DNA from: Thaumasiovibrio subtropicus | GTDB taxonomy: Bacteria; Pseudomonadota; Gammaproteobacteria; Enterobacterales; Vibrionaceae | Direction of reading: 5' to 3' | Length of the DNA stretch: 64,000 bases | NCBI RefSeq assembly: GCF_019703835.1 | Contig: NZ_AP023054.1 | Location: forward strand, 930,001-994,000 | Part shown: positions 1 through 8,511 of the stretch, piece after piece | Layout: each line of letters begins with the position of its first letter | Numbering within the stretch: position 1 is the stretch's first letter | The notes under the pieces: model-generated | Database searches by the model: none | The model's input: the letters and a program-made list of their open reading frames with translations, nothing else | Told to the model about the DNA's origin: nothing | Position numbers and translations under genes: made by a program

Positions 1-942
1 GGCATCACTGCTGTCCGTGAGATCATGAAAGCGTCTCCTACGCCGATTTTGATGTTTTCGTCGCTAACCCATGATGGAGCAAAAGCGACGCTTGATGCCC
101 TTGATGCTGGTGCGCTCGATTTTCTTCCGAAGAAGTTTGAAGATATCGCTCGCAATCGTGACGAAGCAGTAAGCCTGCTACAGCAACGGGTGTCGGAACT
201 GTCGCGCAAACGTGCGTTCATGCGTCGCCCAGCTATTACCCCGCGTGCGCCAGAGCCCGCACGTCCCGCAACGCGAGAGACTGGGACAAGATCGGTAGCG
301 CCAACGGCGAAACCAACTGCGCCTGTAAGATCAGCGTCAATAGGCCGCTTCAAAGCAACGGGTAAGAAGTACAAGTTAGTTGCCATTGGTACATCGACGG
401 GTGGGCCCGTGGCGTTACAAAAGATATTGACGAAGTTACCGGCGAATTTCCCTTTGCCGATAGTGTTGGTACAACACATGCCAGCGACTTTTACCGCTGC
501 ATTTGCCTCTCGCCTCAATTCACTCTGTAAGATTTCCGTGAAAGAAGCAGAGGATGGTGATGTGTTACAACCGGGTAATGCTTATCTGGCCCCGGGCGGT
601 AAACAGATGATGCTAGACGGCCGAGGGCCAGCATCGAGATTGAAAATTCTCGATGGCGGTGATCGAATGAATTATAAACCGTGCGTAGACGTTACATTTG
701 GTTCTGCGGCAAAGACCTATGGCAGTAGCGTACTATCGATGGTACTGACGGGCATGGGAGCGGATGGCCGTGAAGGCTCTCGGATGTTGAAAGATCAAGG
801 TGCAACGATTTGGGCACAGGATGAAGACAGCTGTGTGGTATATGGTATGCCTCAAGCAGTCGCTAAAGCCGGGTTGTCGACGGAAGACTTGCCACTTGAG
901 CGTATTGCGGAGCGAATTTTAGTTGAACTTGGCATGCAGTAA
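1..942 (+). CDS. cheB: CheB, protein-glutamate methylesterase/glutaminase (5' end cut by the window)
   Basis: Chemotaxis response regulator that demethylates and deamidates receptor glutamates during adaptation. The frame is open from base 1, so the N-terminus with the phospho-acceptor Asp is missing. What remains of the receiver domain ends near FLPKK, followed by a basic/Pro-rich linker. The catalytic domain starts at about base 370 and has the Ser nucleophile in GTSTGG (about base 385), the His in VQHMPATF and the Asp in MGADGREG. These three motifs are the family's catalytic triad. The gene sits 9 bases before parC and is the start of the visible part of a chemotaxis operon. Identification is secure; only the start is unknown. 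Confidence 0.96.
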   Translation, partial: GITAVREIMKASPTPILMFSSLTHDGAKATLDALDAGALDFLPKKFEDIARNRDEAVSLLQQRVSELSRKRAFMRRPAITPRAPEPARPATRETGTRSVAPTAKPTAPVRSASIGRFKATGKKYKLVAIGTSTGGPVALQKILTKLPANFPLPIVLVQHMPATFTAAFASRLNSLCKISVKEAEDGDVLQPGNAYLAPGGKQMMLDGRGPASRLKILDGGDRMNYKPCVDVTFGSAAKTYGSSVLSMVLTGMGADGREGSRMLKDQGATIWAQDEDSCVVYGMPQAVAKAGLSTEDLPLERIAERILVELGMQ

Positions 943-951
943 GGAGCGGGA

Positions 952-1731
952 GTGATAGTTTGGAGTATAGCCAACCAAAAAGGTGGTGTCGGTAAAACCA
1001 CAACAACTGTCTCTCTGGCCGGCCTATTGTGCGAACGTGGGGCTCGTGTATTACTTGTCGATACCGATCCTCATGCCTCTCTCACAACCTATCTTAATAT
1101 CGATACTGAAACGGTATCAGCAAGTCTTTTTGACCTTTTTCAGTTAACAGATATTACCGAATCAACCGTGAAGCCTATCGTTATGCCGACCGCTTACGAG
1201 GGTATTGATATCATTCCTGCGCACATGTCATTGGCAACCTTAGATCGCGTAATGGGTAACCGTGGTGGTATGGGATTGATATTGAAGAAGGCGTTATTGT
1301 CGATCCGAGAGCATTATGATTATGTCCTGATTGACTGCCCGCCAATACTAGGGGTGATGATGGTCAATGCGCTGGCATCTAGCGACCGTATATTGATTCC
1401 CGTACAAACTGAATTTTTGGCGATGAAAGGGCTTGAACGCATGATTCGTACCTTGCAGATCATGCAAAAGTCACGAAGTTCGCCTTTCAAAGTGTGTATC
1501 GTACCTACCATGTACGATAAGCGCACAAAAGCATCAATGCAGACGTTACAAGAGCTTAAAACACGCTATCCTGAAAAAGTATGGGCGTCGGCAATTCCAA
1601 TTGATACCAAATTTAGAGATGCGAGTTTAAAACATATGCCGCCCTCCATGTATGCCAAAGGTAGCCGAGGCGTGTTCGCATACAAAACACTATTAAATTA
1701 TCTGAGACGCTTAGATCAAGATGACCGCTAA
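952..1731 (+). CDS. parC: ParA/Soj-type ATPase ParC for polar positioning of chemotaxis arrays
   Basis: MinD/ParA-type ATPase of 259 residues starting at GTG 952, preceded by AAGGAGCGGGA. The deviant Walker A motif KGGVGKTTT lies at residues 10-18, followed by the VDTDPHAS switch region and the DCPP motif. It has no HTH domain, so it is of the short Soj type. In Vibrio a ParA homologue encoded inside the chemotaxis operon, ParC, places chemotaxis arrays at the cell poles together with ParP. The position between cheB and a CheW-domain protein matches that gene, not a plasmid or chromosome parA. It overlaps the next gene by 11 bases, which suggests translational coupling. Confidence 0.88.
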   Translation: MIVWSIANQKGGVGKTTTTVSLAGLLCERGARVLLVDTDPHASLTTYLNIDTETVSASLFDLFQLTDITESTVKPIVMPTAYEGIDIIPAHMSLATLDRVMGNRGGMGLILKKALLSIREHYDYVLIDCPPILGVMMVNALASSDRILIPVQTEFLAMKGLERMIRTLQIMQKSRSSPFKVCIVPTMYDKRTKASMQTLQELKTRYPEKVWASAIPIDTKFRDASLKHMPPSMYAKGSRGVFAYKTLLNYLRRLDQDDR

Positions 1732-3343
1732 CCATCGTTTATCTAGCGAGCAAGCGCTAGAAGACTATTTCACCGATCTCCTTGACGAACATGTTGAGGA
1801 AGAGAAGAGTGCGTTTCGCGGTCAGGATATCCACGTCAGTCAACAGTTTACGATGCCTTCCAGTGCGTATGTCACGCACAATTGGATCCCTCCGCAAGAA
1901 ACTGAATCCAAACCAGCGTCCGAGTCCGCGCCTTTTGCTGAGCCGGAAGACATTGCTGTTCCTCATGGTGCGGGCGAAGAGATCACTGCGCCTTTAACCC
2001 TCGAACAGCAGCTAGAAGCGCTAGAAGAGGCGTTTGACAGTGATGTTGAGGTAGAGATTAGCCATGTTGAGGCAGGCACAGATGCAGAGATTAGTGTAGA
2101 GACTGCATTACCAGACGACTTAACACCGAGTGAATTTGAGGCGGGTGAGTTTGAGTCTTCAGAGCAAGAAGTGGTTGCCGATAGTGACGTAAGCCAGATG
2201 CTAGCTGAAGCGGATGATAGTGAAGCTGCGCCTCATCTTGTCGATGACCAAGTTGAGCCATTTAGTGAGCAAGACTTGTCTATTCAAGAAGACGAGCAAG
2301 ATGAGTTTGAACTTCATTATCAACCTCAACCGAAATTAGCGGAAGCCGAAGACGAGGTGCAACCTGACGTTGAGCTTCTTGATTTTGACCTATCCGAAGT
2401 AGAACGTCTGCTTGGGCAACTGGAATCAGCGCAAACTGACATTGAATTAGAGGTTTCTGAAGAACTCGAGTTAGCCGAGGCAGACAACGTTGAGCGAGAG
2501 GTTGAGGTCGAAACGGCTGTCGAGATGCAGACATCGACGTACGTTGATGACCATGAAGACGAAGCTGATCTAGAAGCGCAATTTGCGGAAGTGGCGCGGC
2601 TTGAAGCTTTAGCCGAAGCGAGAGCATTCAATCAGCAACTTGATGAAATTCATCAAGCTTTAGAGGAAGAGGCGGTTGCTGAGCCTGAGATCGCGGTTGT
2701 TGAACCCGCCGTCGAAATTGCAGAACCTCAACCTGTCGTCGAGGCGCTAGTTGATACGCCTGCCACTACCGCTTACGCCGCCCCTGATGTTGATATCGAT
2801 ACGGCAGTGAATGAGCCCGAAACCGACACTGAAACAGCGGTCGAGTTAGAGACGCAAAATGCTGCCCCTCCAGCAAAATGGGATAATATTCAGCCAGATG
2901 GCGATTTCCAAGTGCTGTTTTTTGAGGTTAACGATGTCACTTTCGCGGTTCCACTGGCACAATTAGGTGGTATCCATCGATTAGAGCAGTTAAACAATTT
3001 ACCGGGTAAGCCACCTTGGTATTTGGGTTTGCACACGACCCGTAATCAACAATTTGATGTTGTAGACACGGCATATTGGGCAATGCCTGATATGCTTATA
3101 GGTGATGAATACAAAGAAAACTATAGTTATATAGTTATGTTAGGTGCTAGCCGTTGGGGCATGGCTTGTGATGCGTTACAAGGAACGCAAACGCTAACTG
3201 GAAATAATATCCGTTGGCGAGAGCAGGCAGGAAAACGGCCTTGGCTAGCAGGAATGGTTAAAGAAAAAATGTGTGCCTTAATTCACGTTGAGGCCCTGAT
3301 AGCTATGCTTAACGCCGGTTTAGATGTTAAAGCCATGGCGTGA
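1721..3343 (+). CDS. parP: ParP-like protein: long acidic N-terminus plus CheW-like domain
   Basis: 540 residues. About residues 1-385 are low-complexity and strongly acidic, rich in Glu, Asp, Val and Ala, with no recognisable fold. About residues 390-535 form a CheW-like domain (VLFFEVNDVTFAVPLAQLGG, then GLHTTRNQQFDVVDTA). In Vibrio, ParP uses such a C-terminal domain to bind CheA and receptors and its N-terminal part to bind ParC, tethering arrays to the pole. Gene order parC-parP-cheW supports this assignment. The acidic stretch is probably disordered and fast-evolving. Its GA-rich codons make long false reading frames on the opposite strand. Confidence 0.82.
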   Translation: MTANHRLSSEQALEDYFTDLLDEHVEEEKSAFRGQDIHVSQQFTMPSSAYVTHNWIPPQETESKPASESAPFAEPEDIAVPHGAGEEITAPLTLEQQLEALEEAFDSDVEVEISHVEAGTDAEISVETALPDDLTPSEFEAGEFESSEQEVVADSDVSQMLAEADDSEAAPHLVDDQVEPFSEQDLSIQEDEQDEFELHYQPQPKLAEAEDEVQPDVELLDFDLSEVERLLGQLESAQTDIELEVSEELELAEADNVEREVEVETAVEMQTSTYVDDHEDEADLEAQFAEVARLEALAEARAFNQQLDEIHQALEEEAVAEPEIAVVEPAVEIAEPQPVVEALVDTPATTAYAAPDVDIDTAVNEPETDTETAVELETQNAAPPAKWDNIQPDGDFQVLFFEVNDVTFAVPLAQLGGIHRLEQLNNLPGKPPWYLGLHTTRNQQFDVVDTAYWAMPDMLIGDEYKENYSYIVMLGASRWGMACDALQGTQTLTGNNIRWREQAGKRPWLAGMVKEKMCALIHVEALIAMLNAGLDVKAMA

Positions 3344-3364
3344 TGATAAAGAAGAGGATATAGC

Positions 3365-3862
3365 ATGTCACAGGTTACAACTGTCGCTGAAGTCAAAAGT
3401 GAAGATGGCAATGATCAAGTATTACAGTGGGTGACTTTCAAGCTGGAAGAAGAGACCTACGGCATTAATGTAATGCAGGTTCGTGAAGTGCTTCGTTACA
3501 CCGAGATTGCTCCTGTGCCTGGTGCGCCAGATTATGTGTTGGGTATTATCAATCTTCGCGGTAATGTCGTGACCGTTATTGATACCCGTGCCCGTTTTGG
3601 TGTCTTGCAAGGTGAAACGACAGATAACACGCGAATTGTGGTTATCGAAGCCGAGAAACAGGTGATTGGTATCCTCGTTGATAGCGTGGCTGAAGTGGTC
3701 TACCTGAAAACATCAGAGATTGATACGACACCAAGTGTGGGTACCGATGAGAGCTCTAAGTATATCCAAGGCGTCTCAAACCGCGATGGTGAACTTCTTA
3801 TTTTGGTTGACCTGAATAAGCTCCTCTCTGATGAAGAGTGGGATGAAATGGCTTACTTGTAA
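3365..3862 (+). CDS. cheW: CheW chemotaxis coupling protein
   Basis: 165 residues, a single CheW/SH3-like domain. It joins the histidine kinase CheA to chemoreceptors in the cytoplasmic array. Recognisable stretches are VTFKLEEETYGINVMQVREVL, VPGAPDYVLGIINLRGNVVTVID and ILVDSVAEVVYL, all typical of the family. The start ATG 3365 follows AAGAAGAGGATATAGC. Its stop overlaps the next start by one base (TAATG), so the downstream gene is probably coupled. Length and context agree with the operon's dedicated CheW rather than a CheV. Confidence 0.96.
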   Translation: MSQVTTVAEVKSEDGNDQVLQWVTFKLEEETYGINVMQVREVLRYTEIAPVPGAPDYVLGIINLRGNVVTVIDTRARFGVLQGETTDNTRIVVIEAEKQVIGILVDSVAEVVYLKTSEIDTTPSVGTDESSKYIQGVSNRDGELLILVDLNKLLSDEEWDEMAYL

Positions 3863-4293
3863 TGCTGGCACTGATTTTACAATGGGTGCCTCTTGTCGTG
3901 TTGATAGCTGTCACTGTGGTGACTGCTATCCTTTTACGGCGAGAAAAGGCTGCGCGCTTAGCAGCTGAAAAACGTTTATCTGCGGTTGAGACAGTGCTGA
4001 AATCAGCGCGTCAACAACAAGAAAGTTTGGCGAAGCAGTTCAATGAGCTTCGTGCTGGCACCATAGGGATGAGCCAGAAGCTCGCTGATATGGGGCAGCA
4101 CTTAGATATGCTTGAAGATCGGCAAGGGGAGATTGTGATGCAGCAAGATCCTGATAATAAGCTGTATTCCCGAGCGAGCCGTATGGTTGAGCTTGGTGCT
4201 GATATTGAAGAGCTGATGGAAGAGTGTGAGTTACCTAAAGCGGAAGCTGAACTTCTATTGAGTCTCCAGCAAAAGATGACTCGTCGTCGCTGA
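3862..4293 (+). CDS. DUF2802 family membrane-anchored protein
   Basis: 143 residues of unknown function. Residues 1-25 are a single hydrophobic segment (LQWVPLVVLIAVTVVTAILL), followed by an Arg/Glu/Ala-rich coiled coil to about residue 80. A short C-terminal helical domain (about 105-140, VELGADIEELMEECELPKAEAELLLSL) looks like the DUF2802 motif and resembles a helix-turn-helix. It is the last gene of the chemotaxis operon and is translationally coupled to cheW through TAATG. Vibrio genomes keep this gene at the same place, so a role with the chemotaxis or polar apparatus is plausible but inferred from context only. Confidence 0.75.
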   Translation: MLALILQWVPLVVLIAVTVVTAILLRREKAARLAAEKRLSAVETVLKSARQQQESLAKQFNELRAGTIGMSQKLADMGQHLDMLEDRQGEIVMQQDPDNKLYSRASRMVELGADIEELMEECELPKAEAELLLSLQQKMTRRR

Positions 4294-4307
4294 ACAGCGT
4301 GAATTTA

Positions 4308-4583
4308 TCAGACCAGAGCATTGACACCCTCCCATCCTGGAGGGTTTTTTCCTTCTAAATACCAGCTTAATGAGATGAGCTCGGCGATAACTATATATAC
4401 CTCCGCAGGAATCTCTTCACCAATATCGAGATTTTCCAACCAGCGCATTAATTGCTCATCTTCATGAACCAGCTTTCCTTGTATTCTTGCTTCGGAAAGC
4501 ATTTTTTCCGCTAGTTCGTCATAGCCTTTAGCGGTAACCGTAGGCGCATTGTGTTGATATTTTAGCGAAATGGCTTTCTTCAT
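4308..4583 (-). CDS. FlhB C-terminal-domain homologue (FlhX-like)
   Basis: 91 residues resembling only the cytoplasmic domain of the flagellar/type III export switch protein FlhB: VTAKGYDELAEKMLSEARIQG followed by IGEEIPAEVYIVIAELI. The family's membrane segments are absent, and so is the NPTH autocleavage motif that precedes this region in full FlhB. The start ATG overlaps the upstream gene by four bases. Stand-alone FlhB-like proteins can partly replace the FlhB C-terminal fragment in some bacteria. Here the function is unproved and the gene is away from a visible flagellar cluster. Confidence 0.8.
   Translation of the reverse strand: MKKAISLKYQHNAPTVTAKGYDELAEKMLSEARIQGKLVHEDEQLMRWLENLDIGEEIPAEVYIVIAELISLSWYLEGKNPPGWEGVNALV
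4326..4350 (+). terminator. Rho-independent terminator of the chemotaxis operon, inside a convergent gene
   Basis: ACCCTCC (4326-4332), six-base loop, GGAGGGT (4339-4345), then a T run. It is oriented to end the plus-strand operon and lies wholly within the last codons of the convergent FlhB-like gene (4308-4583), where it encodes part of the C-terminus. Confidence 0.8.
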
Positions 4584-5359
4584 ACTTTTATCGATAACCC
4601 CGTTTGAGCGTGAACGTCGAAGTGAGAATGCTCACTCGAATGGCACTGCCATTCTGTCATTGTAATGCCTTGCTGGGAAAGGCGCTTGGTCATCAGCTTT
4701 CCGGCCAGTTCGAGTTGAGACTGTAGCTTTTCAGAGTCGGTATAGGTATGAATGGCGGTCTGTCCGTCTTGCCATAACACTTGTGCCTCTATCCAAGTGT
4801 CTGCAACAGGCAAGTGCACCCATATTTCCCAAACCTGGCGCTGCTGTCGGCCTTGCTGTTTCGTGGTCCGTTTTTTAACCCGCACCTTGAGCGGTTGTTT
4901 TTGCTCCCAAACAAACAGTAAGAAAGGTTCGTCGAGGGGTTGGCGCAGTAAGCTGACGTGTTGCTCTGCGACCAATCGCACAACAGTAAGTAGAGATTCT
5001 GGGTCTTGGTTATTGTTGCGTAACCAAAGGTGTAGCGCACTATCTGGTGACTTGAGCTGTGTGATCAGTTGCGATAATACCTGAGCTTGCTGCTGAGGAG
5101 AAAAGGGCGTGCCCTGTTGAGGTAGTTGCAAAAATAGTTGCGAGAGCAACTGTTGGATCTCTTTGGGCGCTGATTGGAGCTGGCTGCTTAACAGAGGGAG
5201 TAACGGTGTTAGTCGCAATAGGTTGATCAACTGTGGCATCGTCTGACTCGATACTATCGGCATCAGTTTTGAAAGCAGTGGCGATGAGAGCGACGAGTCT
5301 TTGCTGTGCACTATTTTGGGCGTGTCATGACCGGGGGAGATCGGGGGCAACTTCATCAT
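4580..5359 (-). CDS. Uncharacterised Gln/Leu-rich protein, possibly FliK-like
   Basis: 259 residues, no signal peptide or membrane segment. The N-terminal half is Leu/Gln/Ser/Pro-rich. The C-terminal half (about 165-255) has WEIWVHLPVADTWIEAQVLW and SQLELAGKLMTKRLSQQGI, which recalls the C-terminal hook-length-control domain of FliK. It is translationally coupled (ATGA overlap) to the FlhB-like gene. FliK and FlhB interact in flagellar substrate switching, so the pairing supports the FliK-like reading, but the similarity is by eye. An ATG three bases downstream is an alternative start; AAGGAGCGA precedes both. Confidence 0.6.
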   Translation of the reverse strand: MMKLPPISPGHDTPKIVHSKDSSLSSPLLSKLMPIVSSQTMPQLINLLRLTPLLPLLSSQLQSAPKEIQQLLSQLFLQLPQQGTPFSPQQQAQVLSQLITQLKSPDSALHLWLRNNNQDPESLLTVVRLVAEQHVSLLRQPLDEPFLLFVWEQKQPLKVRVKKRTTKQQGRQQRQVWEIWVHLPVADTWIEAQVLWQDGQTAIHTYTDSEKLQSQLELAGKLMTKRLSQQGITMTEWQCHSSEHSHFDVHAQTGLSIKV

Positions 5360-5784
5360 TCGCTCCTTCGTTTTTCATCGTGCTTTCTTGAGTATATCGA
5401 GGTCTGGCAGTCCTTTCGAGGTCATTAACGCCCAAGTTGTTAAACCGGCACTTGCGATAGCTGGCAGAGGACTGTGTTGTTTTTAAATTGTTAATGTTGT
5501 GGTTGGAGTTCACATTATTCGCAACTTGAATGGTCGTGATGACGCTATATTGTGAATCTATGAATTGGGTCACTAGACTTATAAAACAATATCTTGCAGC
5601 TTAGTGATAAGGATAGGGGGGCGGTTTTGTACTGTATGGTCTATTTATCATGGCTGTTAAAAAATGTGTATAACATTTATTAACGTATTGGTGTTGATTG
5701 TAAGCGGTATCCGCTAACCAAAGTAAAAATCCTTGTGGTACCATTGCCACGACAACGATAAAAACATTAAGGAAGTAAGGGGTA
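5360..5784. other. 425-bp divergent intergenic region before the ccm operon
   Basis: Lies between the minus-strand FliK-like gene and plus-strand ccmA and should hold both promoters. The ccmA side is AT-rich, with AAGGAAGTAAGG just upstream of the ccmA ATG. A weak open frame on the minus strand (to base 5573) is Asn-rich, lacks a ribosome binding site and overlaps the next gene, so it is not called. No repeat or RNA gene was recognised. Confidence 0.5.
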
Positions 5785-6411
5785 ATGTTGACTGCTCGGC
5801 AGGTTACCTGCGTTAGGGATGATAGGGTGTTGTTTGCTGATCTTTCCTTTCAGGTAAAAGAAGGAGAGCTAGTTCAGATAGAAGGCCCAAACGGCTCAGG
5901 GAAAACATCGCTGTTACGCATCTTGACAGGATTACTTAGTCAAGATGAGGGCGAGATACTCTGGCATGGTGAGCCCATTCGAACAGTGCGTGATGAGTAC
6001 CATCACTCGCTGCTGTTTCTCGGCCATCAAACGGGCGTGAAACGCGATCTTTCTGTGCTCGAAAACCTACGTTTCTATGCACAAATTTCTCCGTCGAGTA
6101 AAACTGATGATGCGTCTATTTTGGATGCGATATTGCGCGTGGGTCTCGCGGGGTATGAAGATGTGCTGGCAAGCCATCTTTCTGCTGGGCAGCAACGTCG
6201 TATCGCATTGGCGCGTTTGTGGTTAAGTGAACATGCATTGTGGATCCTCGATGAACCGTTAACGGCGATTGATAAGCGTGGCATCTCTGTGTTGGAAACG
6301 CTTTTTTTAGACCATGCTCAGCGCGGTGGCAGTATCATACTGACGAGTCATCAGGATCTTTTTCAAGGGAATAGCACGCTACGGCGCATTGTGTTGGGAG
6401 CGACTCAGTGA
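5785..6411 (+). CDS. ccmA: CcmA, heme-exporter ATPase of cytochrome c maturation
   Basis: 208-residue ABC ATPase. Walker A GPNGSGKTSLL lies at about residues 33-43, the signature is LSAGQQRR, and Walker B LWILDEPLTAID. With CcmB it forms the ATPase that releases holo-CcmE from the CcmC complex in the inner membrane. First gene of a nine-gene operon. Start ATG 5785 follows GGAAGTAAGGGGTA. It overlaps ccmB by four bases. Confidence 0.96.
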   Translation: MLTARQVTCVRDDRVLFADLSFQVKEGELVQIEGPNGSGKTSLLRILTGLLSQDEGEILWHGEPIRTVRDEYHHSLLFLGHQTGVKRDLSVLENLRFYAQISPSSKTDDASILDAILRVGLAGYEDVLASHLSAGQQRRIALARLWLSEHALWILDEPLTAIDKRGISVLETLFLDHAQRGGSIILTSHQDLFQGNSTLRRIVLGATQ

Positions 6412-7073
6412 AGCAACTAGGCTTACTTATTCGTCGTGAACTGACCATCGCGTTAAGGCGCAAAACCGATGTGTCAAACCCGTTGTGGTTTTTCATTTTG
6501 GTGATCAGTTTATTCCCGCTTGCAGTAGGGCCGGAACCCAATTTGTTGGCGCGGATTGCGCCAGGTATCATCTGGGTAGCGGCATTACTTTCCTCACTAT
6601 TGGCGCTAGAGCGCCTCTTTAAAGACGATTATCTCGATGGTTCGCTAGAGCAGATGATGTTGCAATCGACGCCTTTGCCTTTGCTCGCACTGGCAAAAGT
6701 GTTTGCACATTGGCTATTGACTGGCTTGCCCTTGATCATTGTCAGCCCTTTACTTGCCCTTTTGTTGTCACTCTCTATGGATGTCTGGCTTGCGGTGGTC
6801 TTGACCTTACTTTTAGGGTCTCCCACTTTGAGCCTGTTAGGTGCGATAGGTGTCGCCCTGACGGTTGGACTCCAGAAAGGTGGGGTTTTGCTAAGCTTAT
6901 TAATCCTACCTCTGTTTATTCCTGTACTTATCTTTGCAACCGCGGCAATTGATGCGGCCAGCTTAGGTATGGGATATCAAGGACAACTTGCAATGCTTGG
7001 TGCCATGTTGGTAGCAGCAACGACTCTGACTCCGTTTGCAATTGCAGCGGCATTGCGAGTTAGCGTGCAATAA
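6408..7073 (+). CDS. ccmB: CcmB, heme-exporter membrane subunit
   Basis: 221-residue integral membrane protein with about six hydrophobic segments, starting at GTG 6408 inside the end of ccmA. The N-terminus LGLLIRRELTIALRRKTD and the mid-region VFAHWLLTGLPLIIVSPLLA are typical of CcmB. It is the permease-like partner of CcmA in the CcmABCD complex that loads heme onto CcmE. Length matches the family (about 220). Confidence 0.95.
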   Translation: MKQLGLLIRRELTIALRRKTDVSNPLWFFILVISLFPLAVGPEPNLLARIAPGIIWVAALLSSLLALERLFKDDYLDGSLEQMMLQSTPLPLLALAKVFAHWLLTGLPLIIVSPLLALLLSLSMDVWLAVVLTLLLGSPTLSLLGAIGVALTVGLQKGGVLLSLLILPLFIPVLIFATAAIDAASLGMGYQGQLAMLGAMLVAATTLTPFAIAAALRVSVQ

Positions 7074-7086
7074 AGGAAACAACGTC

Positions 7087-7818
7087 ATGTGGAAATGGTT
7101 ACACCCTTACGCAAAGGCGGAGAAAAGTTATCAGCTTGCAGGAACCTTGCTTCCCTGGTTTTCTGTGACAGCATTGATCTTACTTTTTACGGGCTCGATA
7201 TGGGGCCTAGCTTATGCGCCTACTGATTACCAACAGGGTGATAGCTTTCGGCTCATTTACTTTCATGTCCCCGCGGCCATTTGGTCTATGGGTGCTTACC
7301 TTTCAATGGCGATAGCTGCGTTCATTGGATTGGTGTGGCAGATCAAGCTTTCAGATTATGCCGCCTCTGCAATGGCGCCAGTCGGTGCAGTGTTTACCGC
7401 GATAGCGCTGTTTACTGGTGCAGTATGGGGGAAACCGATGTGGGGAACTTGGTGGGTTTGGGACGCGAGATTAACGTCTGAACTGATTCTTTTATTCCTC
7501 TATATCGGTGTCATGGCGCTGTACAACGCGTTTAGCGATCACAAAACCGCAGCGAAAGCCGCCGGTATTCTTGCCATTGTCGGCGTGGTGAATTTACCGA
7601 TTATTCACTTCTCGGTGGAGTGGTGGAACACCTTGCACCAAGGCGCGACGATCACCAAATTTGAAAAGCCCTCGATGGATACACGTATGTTGTGGCCATT
7701 GCTCATCAATATCTTGGGGTTTGCCTTTTTCTTTGCTGCGGTGACCTTAATGCGTTTTCGTAGCCAAATTCTCCGTCATGAAGCTCGCCGTCCTTGGGCG
7801 CAAGCGGTGGTGAAGTGA
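7087..7818 (+). CDS. ccmC: CcmC, heme-handling protein that attaches heme to CcmE
   Basis: 243 residues with six membrane segments. The tryptophan-rich heme-handling motif WGKPMWGTWWVWDARLTS is present, with conserved His residues on either side (YFHVPAAIW and IIHFSVEWW). CcmC binds heme at the periplasmic face and presents it to CcmE. ATG 7087 is chosen over upstream in-frame starts because AAAGGAAAC precedes it and the protein then begins MWKWLHPYAKAEKSYQ, as expected for CcmC. Confidence 0.96.
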   Translation: MWKWLHPYAKAEKSYQLAGTLLPWFSVTALILLFTGSIWGLAYAPTDYQQGDSFRLIYFHVPAAIWSMGAYLSMAIAAFIGLVWQIKLSDYAASAMAPVGAVFTAIALFTGAVWGKPMWGTWWVWDARLTSELILLFLYIGVMALYNAFSDHKTAAKAAGILAIVGVVNLPIIHFSVEWWNTLHQGATITKFEKPSMDTRMLWPLLINILGFAFFFAAVTLMRFRSQILRHEARRPWAQAVVK

Positions 7819-7825
7819 GGTCACT

Positions 7826-8032
7826 ATGCATTTCGAATCTTTTTCTGATTTTCTCAATATGGGGGGGTATGCCCCTTATGTCTGGGCCGGTGTCGGAGGC
7901 TCGCTACTGGCACTTGGTGCAATAGTGGTAGTGAGCTGGTATCAAAACAAACAAGTAAAACAATTTATCCGCCAACAACAAGCGAGAGACGCGCGAATTG
8001 CTGAAGCAAAGCAAATGGAGAATACGCTATGA
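7826..8032 (+). CDS. ccmD: CcmD, small membrane subunit of the heme exporter
   Basis: 68 residues: an aromatic N-terminus ([18 protein letters not shown]), one membrane segment and a charged cytoplasmic tail ([18 protein letters not shown]). CcmD is needed to release holo-CcmE from CcmABC. The MGGYAPYVW stretch before the membrane segment is the family hallmark. It overlaps ccmE by four bases. Confidence 0.93.
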   Translation: MHFESFSDFLNMGGYAPYVWAGVGGSLLALGAIVVVSWYQNKQVKQFIRQQQARDARIAEAKQMENTL

Positions 8033-8511
8033 ACCCGAGACGAAAAAAGCGCCTTTTTTTAGTATCAGCGTTGATATTTGGTATCGGTGCTTCAGTGAGT
8101 CTGATGCTCTATGCGCTAAACCAAAACATGGATCTCTTTTTTACACCCACCGAGATAGTGGAAGGCAAAGCGGATGGTGCTAAGCCCGTTGTGGGACAAC
8201 GAATCCGTGTGGGTGGCATGGTAGTTGAGAACAGTGTGGTACGCGATTCACAGTCATTAAAAGTCCGTTTTGGTGTCGCGGATGTTGGTCCGGCAATCAC
8301 AGTGATTTACGATGGCATTCTTCCGGATCTGTTCCGTGAAGGCCAAGGGATTGTTGCGCAAGGTGTGTTGATATCGCCTACCGAGTTAGAGGCAACAGAA
8401 GTGTTGGCTAAACATGATGAAGAATATATGCCACCAGAAGTCGCAGAAGCCATGGATCGTGGCCACGCTCGACTAGAGTATAGTGATGATCAACTACAAG
8501 GAATCCAGTGA
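8029..8511 (+). CDS. ccmE: CcmE, periplasmic heme chaperone
   Basis: 160 residues, N-terminal membrane anchor ([21 protein letters not shown]) and an OB-fold periplasmic domain. The heme-attaching His is in [14 protein letters not shown] near residue 129, with the conserved Tyr four residues on. CcmE takes heme from CcmC and passes it to CcmF/CcmH for ligation to apocytochrome c. Overlaps both neighbours by four bases. Confidence 0.96.
   Translation: MNPRRKKRLFLVSALIFGIGASVSLMLYALNQNMDLFFTPTEIVEGKADGAKPVVGQRIRVGGMVVENSVVRDSQSLKVRFGVADVGPAITVIYDGILPDLFREGQGIVAQGVLISPTELEATEVLAKHDEEYMPPEVAEAMDRGHARLEYSDDQLQGIQ

Noticed and set aside
2280..2631. Long minus-strand frames under parP
   Set aside because: Produced by the repetitive GAA/GAG/GAT-rich acidic region; no homology or start signals.
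4305..4321. FadR-like word ATCAGACCAGAG
   Set aside because: Matches only the core on one side and lies at the 3' end of two convergent genes, so it controls no start.
5325..5573. Open frame of 82 codons on the minus strand
   Set aside because: Asn-rich, no ribosome binding site, overlaps the start of the FliK-like gene by 35 bases, and no recognisable family.
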